Shown: positions 14,630 to 17,451 of the stretch, piece by piece
How the letters are laid out: each line of letters opens with the position of its first letter
Position numbering within the stretch: position 1 is the stretch's first letter
Origin: CAYPZU01 sp964415395
GTDB lineage: Bacteria; Chlamydiota; Chlamydiia; Chlamydiales; SM23-39
Length of the DNA: 17,451 bases
Direction: 5' to 3'
NCBI GenBank assembly: GCA_964415395.1
Contig: CAYPZU010000046.1
Location: 1 to 17,451, forward strand
Translations under genes and position numbers: made by a program
Notes under the pieces: generated by a model
Database searches by the model: none
What the model saw: the letters and a program-made list of their open reading frames with translations, nothing else
Told to the model about the DNA's origin: nothing

Positions 14630-14659
14630 AATAGTATTAATTAGTTTTATACTATTATA
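14628..14659 (-). promoter_or_regulatory. -10 box and 9-bp inverted repeat over the start of the 960-aa gene
   Basis: On minus, TATAAT (plus 14654-14659) is a good -10 box about 25 bp before the ATG at 14629; no -35 is convincing. ATAATAGTA (plus 14628-14636) and TACTATTAT (14650-14658) are a perfect 9-bp inverted repeat with 13 nt between. One arm covers the -10 box and the other the first bases of the start codon. This could be an operator or a leader hairpin. The rest of the 123-bp gap to the upstream gene is AT-rich with no gene seen. Confidence 0.5.
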
Positions 14660-14752
14660 CCATAATTATTTATTAATATGTGGATTGTTTTAAATAATTA
14701 TTATTGGGATGGGTGCGTGTTGTAAGGCGTTTACTATTAATGAATTATGAAA

Positions 14753-16081
14753 TCATAGGAGGGAGTTCAGGAGGCGGGGAAGCTCGCTGATCAGGTAGAG
14801 GGGAAGGGAGAGGATCTCTTTATCGAGAGAGAGGGGGGCTTGGGAGACTCGGATCCCCAGGGGGGCTTTTTTCTCAGTCATAAACTGGCGCATCGAACGG
14901 ATGCGGTTCCCTTTCCCCGATTTGACTTCGACGGGGAGAATGGTTGATTTGTGCTGGATCAGATAATCGACCTCGGCTTCGCTGCCCGTCTTTTCCCGCT
15001 CCCAAAAAAACAGTTTCGTTTTTCGGTATGGTTCTCCGTAACCTAAAAGCTCCTGTCCGACAAATTGTTCTGCCAGGCTGCCTGAATTGATCTGCGTCAG
15101 GTTCGTTTCACGAAGCAGCTCAGGATCTGTGTGGAGAAACTCCTGCAAAAGACCGATGTCGAGAAAAATGAGTTTAAATTTCCTGTCATTTGCTCCGGCT
15201 TGGAGAGGCAGTCCGCTCGCATGGGTGGCTTGGATGTAGCGGATCAGCCCCGCATGTTCCAGAAGGTCGAGAGCTGTTTTAAGCTCGCGCGATTGAAAAT
15301 CAGGAGAAATTTTGGAATAACGGAAATGGCAGCCCACAAGCTCCGGAGCTTTTTCGAAGCAGATCTGAAGATATTTTTGCTGCGCAGAGGAACCGTATTT
15401 GCCGAAATCGCTTTGGTAGGTGTCAAGGATCATCTGCTGCACTTTTTTCCACTCCAGAGGGGAATGGGTTTGGGTAAATGCAAGAACCGATTGAGGCATT
15501 CCTCCGACATGAAAATATTCGCGGACTCTTGCAAGAGCGTGAGTATGCAGAGGCTCGGGGAGAGGATGATTAAAATCGATTTGCTCGAGCTCTTTGATCA
15601 ATAGGGAGTCGCCTGCAGCGAGGAGGAATTCTTTGTAGGTCAGGGGAAACATGTAGCGGAATTCGACTCTTCCCACAGGAAAGGAGAAGTCTTCTCCTTT
15701 GAGGGTGAATTCGAGAAGGGAGCCGGCTCCAATTACGTGCAGTTCCGGCATTTCTTCTTTAAAATAGCGGAGAGCCATTACAGCTCTTGGACAAGCCTGG
15801 ATTTCGTCAAAAAAGAGGAGTGTATGGCCAGGTTTGATAGCAGTCTGGGTGAGGACCTGGAGGCTTTTAAGAAGGACTTCCGGTTTCAGAGAGTCGTCGA
15901 AGAGAGGGCAAAATTTCCGTTCCCTTTCAAAATTGATGGTTACGCAGTGTTCAAAATGCTGGCGGCCGAATTTTTCGATGGCAAAGGTTTTGCCAACCTG
16001 CCTTCCTCCACGGACTAGGAGAGGGACTCTGCGCGGATTGTCTTTCCAGGATGCTAGTTCTTGATCAATGGAGCGTTCCAT
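14753..16081 (-). CDS. AAA_14/DUF4143-type ATPase (second copy)
   Basis: The 442-aa product has Walker A VRGGRQVGKT at 23-32, Walker B LLFFDEIQ at 88-95, the sensor-like VIGAGSLLEF at 116-125 and VGRVEFRYMFPLTYKEFL. The DUF4143 half has HVGGMPQSVL at 191-200 and a C-terminal PD-(D/E)XK-like core, SEAEVDYLI at 367-375 with EVKSGK at 385-390. The family function is unsettled. The frame extends to 16141, but that extra part translates palindromic DNA; ATG 16081 starts the conserved MERSIDQEL. The MPQS/FERERKF subtype differs from the first ATPase, so the two are probably independent acquisitions. The upstream palindromes at 16107-16164 may regulate it. It lies 123 bp upstream of the 960-aa gene and 89 bp downstream of the beta-helix gene, all on minus. 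Confidence 0.88.
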   Translation of the reverse strand: MERSIDQELASWKDNPRRVPLLVRGGRQVGKTFAIEKFGRQHFEHCVTINFERERKFCPLFDDSLKPEVLLKSLQVLTQTAIKPGHTLLFFDEIQACPRAVMALRYFKEEMPELHVIGAGSLLEFTLKGEDFSFPVGRVEFRYMFPLTYKEFLLAAGDSLLIKELEQIDFNHPLPEPLHTHALARVREYFHVGGMPQSVLAFTQTHSPLEWKKVQQMILDTYQSDFGKYGSSAQQKYLQICFEKAPELVGCHFRYSKISPDFQSRELKTALDLLEHAGLIRYIQATHASGLPLQAGANDRKFKLIFLDIGLLQEFLHTDPELLRETNLTQINSGSLAEQFVGQELLGYGEPYRKTKLFFWEREKTGSEAEVDYLIQHKSTILPVEVKSGKGNRIRSMRQFMTEKKAPLGIRVSQAPLSLDKEILSLPLYLISELPRLLNSLL

Positions 16082-16106
16082 AAACCTAGAATAGCAGCTA
16101 AGTCCG

Positions 16107-16164
16107 ATTTTCTGCAAGTTTTGCAGAAAATAACCGGTCAAAATCTGCGGGTTTTGCAGAAAAT
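16107..16164. repeat. Two tandem TTTTCTGCAA palindromes upstream of the second ATPase
   Basis: ATTTTCTGCAA (16107-16117), GTT, and TTGCAGAAAAT (16121-16131) form a perfect 11-bp hairpin. The 14-mer GTTTTGCAGAAAAT occurs at 16118-16131 and again at 16151-16164, a 33-nt period. The second copy keeps TCTGC (16144-16148) and GCAGA (16156-16160) as the arms of a weaker stem. The element lies between the beta-helix gene stop at 16171 and the ATPase start at 16081, so it could end one transcript or control the next. Confidence 0.7.
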
Positions 16165-16170
16165 GGGGGG

Positions 16171-16719
16171 TTAGTGCTTTTTGATGGTTTTGCCGCCTTC
16201 GATGGGGCCGAGGGCCTGGGAGCCCGGGTGGAGGATAACCTCCCCTTTGCCCGATTCGAAGCGGATGGGGCCGTTGACGATGGTTCCCTGGCGCAGTTCG
16301 ATGACCTGCTTGCCTTTGAAGCCGGCGTTCTTGAGGACGGTGATCCCCTGGAGCTTGCAGCCGGTGAAGACCATCTTCTGGCTCTGGACGGTGAGGTTTT
16401 TGGTGAAAGTGGAGTGAACCGCTTGGAGAGAGCCGATGACGGAGGCTTCGTCGATGGTGGAGCGGGTGAGGTTGGCCTCGCCCATGACAGAAAGGGAATG
16501 GATGGTGGCGTTTTCGGCAATGAGGCTGCCGTCGATGTGGAGGTTGTTTTGAATCGTGGTGCCGTGGAGCTTGATCAGTCCGCCGCCGGTGAACGATTCG
16601 AGGACTTCAGCTCCGAAATTATTGCGCCCGAGGGTCGATTTCGCGGGCGCGTCTTCTGCAAAAAGAGTGGCGAGAAAGCTCAAAGCTACGAGAGAGAAGA
16701 TGAGCGTTCTCCATTTCAT
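16171..16719 (-). CDS. Secreted bactofilin-like beta-helix protein coupled to secA
   Basis: The 182-aa product begins with a signal peptide (MKWRTLIFSLVALSFLATLF, cleavage after A21). From about residue 45 it has a beta-helix pattern of short strands and turns: GLIKLHGTTIQNNLHIDGSL, IAENATIHSLSVMGEANLTR and so on, with G/N at turns. This resembles polymer-forming bactofilin-type repeats, but bactofilins are normally cytoplasmic and this one appears exported. I cannot name an exact family. Its start codon overlaps the secA stop as ATGA, so translation is probably coupled. The protein is short enough for a single beta-helix domain. Function is unknown; a structural or envelope role is inference. 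Confidence 0.78.
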   Translation of the reverse strand: MKWRTLIFSLVALSFLATLFAEDAPAKSTLGRNNFGAEVLESFTGGGLIKLHGTTIQNNLHIDGSLIAENATIHSLSVMGEANLTRSTIDEASVIGSLQAVHSTFTKNLTVQSQKMVFTGCKLQGITVLKNAGFKGKQVIELRQGTIVNGPIRFESGKGEVILHPGSQALGPIEGGKTIKKH

Positions 16720-17451
16720 GTCGGTTCCGCCGGGGTGGGTTCTGCTGCGGGGAGAGCGGCTTGCCTTTGGCGCTGGAGCTGCGCGAGCGTTTGCTGGAGG
16801 CGCTGCTGCGGGGTTTGCGGCATCATCTCGAAGCGGAACAGGTCGCGTACGATCTCCTGGCGGATATTGCGGGAGAACGTCTCGAAGAGCGAGAACGATT
16901 CGTGCTTGAATTCGAGAAGAGGATCCTTCTGGCCGACTGTGCGCATGTGGACGTCGGAGCGGAGATGGTCGATGTGGAGGAGGTGTTCCTGCCAGTGCTG
17001 GTCGATTTTCCGGATCATCAGGTTGCGGATCACTTCCTGCAGCACGTTCTGCGCTTTCTCCGCGTCGGTCAGGTCGGGGCGGAACGAGGCGAGGAGCTGG
17101 CGCTGGAAGAAGAGCTTTTGGTGGAAAGCGGAGAGGATCTTCTCATTGGCCTTCTTCTCGATGTCGGCGGGTGTGAGGTAGGAGGTTTCCAGCTCGCTCT
17201 CTTCGAAGCTGACAGGGAAATGTTCAGCGAGCGCCTGCCGGAAGGCGGCGATGTCGGGCTCTTTGGAGGAGAGGTGGGCGGCCGCGCTATGGGAGACGTA
17301 GTGGAGGATCTCTTCGGCGAGCTGAACGGGAGTCTCTGAGAAGAGGAGTTCGTTGCGGAACGCGTAGACTTCCTGCCGCTGTCTGTTCATCACGTCGTCG
17401 TATTCGAGCGTGTGTTTGCGGATGGTGTAGTTGCGCTGTTCGACCCGTTTT
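16716..17451 (-). CDS. secA: Protein translocase subunit SecA, C-terminal part (N-terminus beyond window)
   Basis: SecA is the ATPase motor that drives preproteins through SecYEG at the inner membrane. The window holds the last 244 codons. The visible KRVEQRNYTIRKHTLEYDDV followed by MNRQRQEVY is the start of the helical scaffold/wing region. The conserved IRKIDQHWQEHLLHIDHLRS and VGQKDPLLEFKHESFSLFET belong to the C-terminal helical scaffold, two-helix finger region. The tail ends in Gln/Ala/Pro-rich sequence (AEPTPAEPT) with no cysteine cluster: the zinc-binding CxCxSGxxxxxC(H/C) tail found in many SecA proteins is absent. Reading continues to the right edge. The next gene starts in the last four bases. 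Confidence 0.94.
   Translation of the reverse strand, partial: KRVEQRNYTIRKHTLEYDDVMNRQRQEVYAFRNELLFSETPVQLAEEILHYVSHSAAAHLSSKEPDIAAFRQALAEHFPVSFEESELETSYLTPADIEKKANEKILSAFHQKLFFQRQLLASFRPDLTDAEKAQNVLQEVIRNLMIRKIDQHWQEHLLHIDHLRSDVHMRTVGQKDPLLEFKHESFSLFETFSRNIRQEIVRDLFRFEMMPQTPQQRLQQTLAQLQRQRQAALPAAEPTPAEPT

Noticed and set aside
16107..16164. Intrinsic terminator for the beta-helix gene
   Set aside because: The stems are A/T-rich with little GC and no U-tract in the right place on minus. An operator or palindromic repeat fits at least as well, so I listed it as a repeat.

Overview
The window looks like a chromosomal stretch from an environmental member of the Chlamydiota (Parachlamydia/Waddlia-like). 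The grounds are indirect. The GlgC sequence (GGRYRLIDIPIS, YFLILSGDQLYNLDF) resembles the chlamydial type as I remember it. lpdA and lipA are directly joined, as I recall them in Chlamydia. Conserved core genes alternate with long orphan proteins. The assignment is moderate and from memory; no rRNA or tRNA is present to settle it. Coding density is high, with several convergent genes overlapping or nearly touching at their ends, and the intergenic DNA is AT-rich and full of palindromes.

Layout from left to right. 1-1052 (minus) is the N-terminal part of an exported collagen-like Gly-Pro-Thr repeat protein, cut by the left edge. Next come glgC (glycogen synthesis), a 545-bp non-coding stretch with clustered ATCGTT/AACGAT hexamers, and the lipA-lpdA pair (lipoylation, and the lipoamide-dependent dehydrogenase E3), all on minus. 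Divergent from lpdA are a zinc-ribbon/two-TM protein and an orphan 211-aa protein. A multi-spanning putative Na+/H+ antiporter faces them tail-to-tail. From 8149 to 8892 lies a possible small mobile unit: a GxxExxY (PD-(D/E)XK-like) gene between CACCGAG-type repeats, two direct copies on the left and one inverted copy on the right. An orphan 293-aa protein follows.

The right half holds two AAA_14/DUF4143-type ATPases (minus), each with TGCAAAA-containing palindromes at its 5' end. Between them are an exported MsrA (plus) and a 960-aa orphan protein built from a duplicated block of about 209 residues. The right edge holds a secreted bactofilin-like beta-helix protein whose start overlaps the stop of a partial secA, so secA and this gene are probably translated as a pair.

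Functionally the window mixes housekeeping metabolism (glycogen, lipoylation, protein export, ion transport) with surface or exported proteins (collagen-like protein, MsrA, beta-helix protein) and accessory genes (GxxExxY, two ATPases). The parts most worth following up are the GxxExxY repeat unit, the 960-aa duplicated protein, the collagen super-repeat, and the palindromes shared by the two ATPase genes. All family assignments are by motif reading, without any database search.
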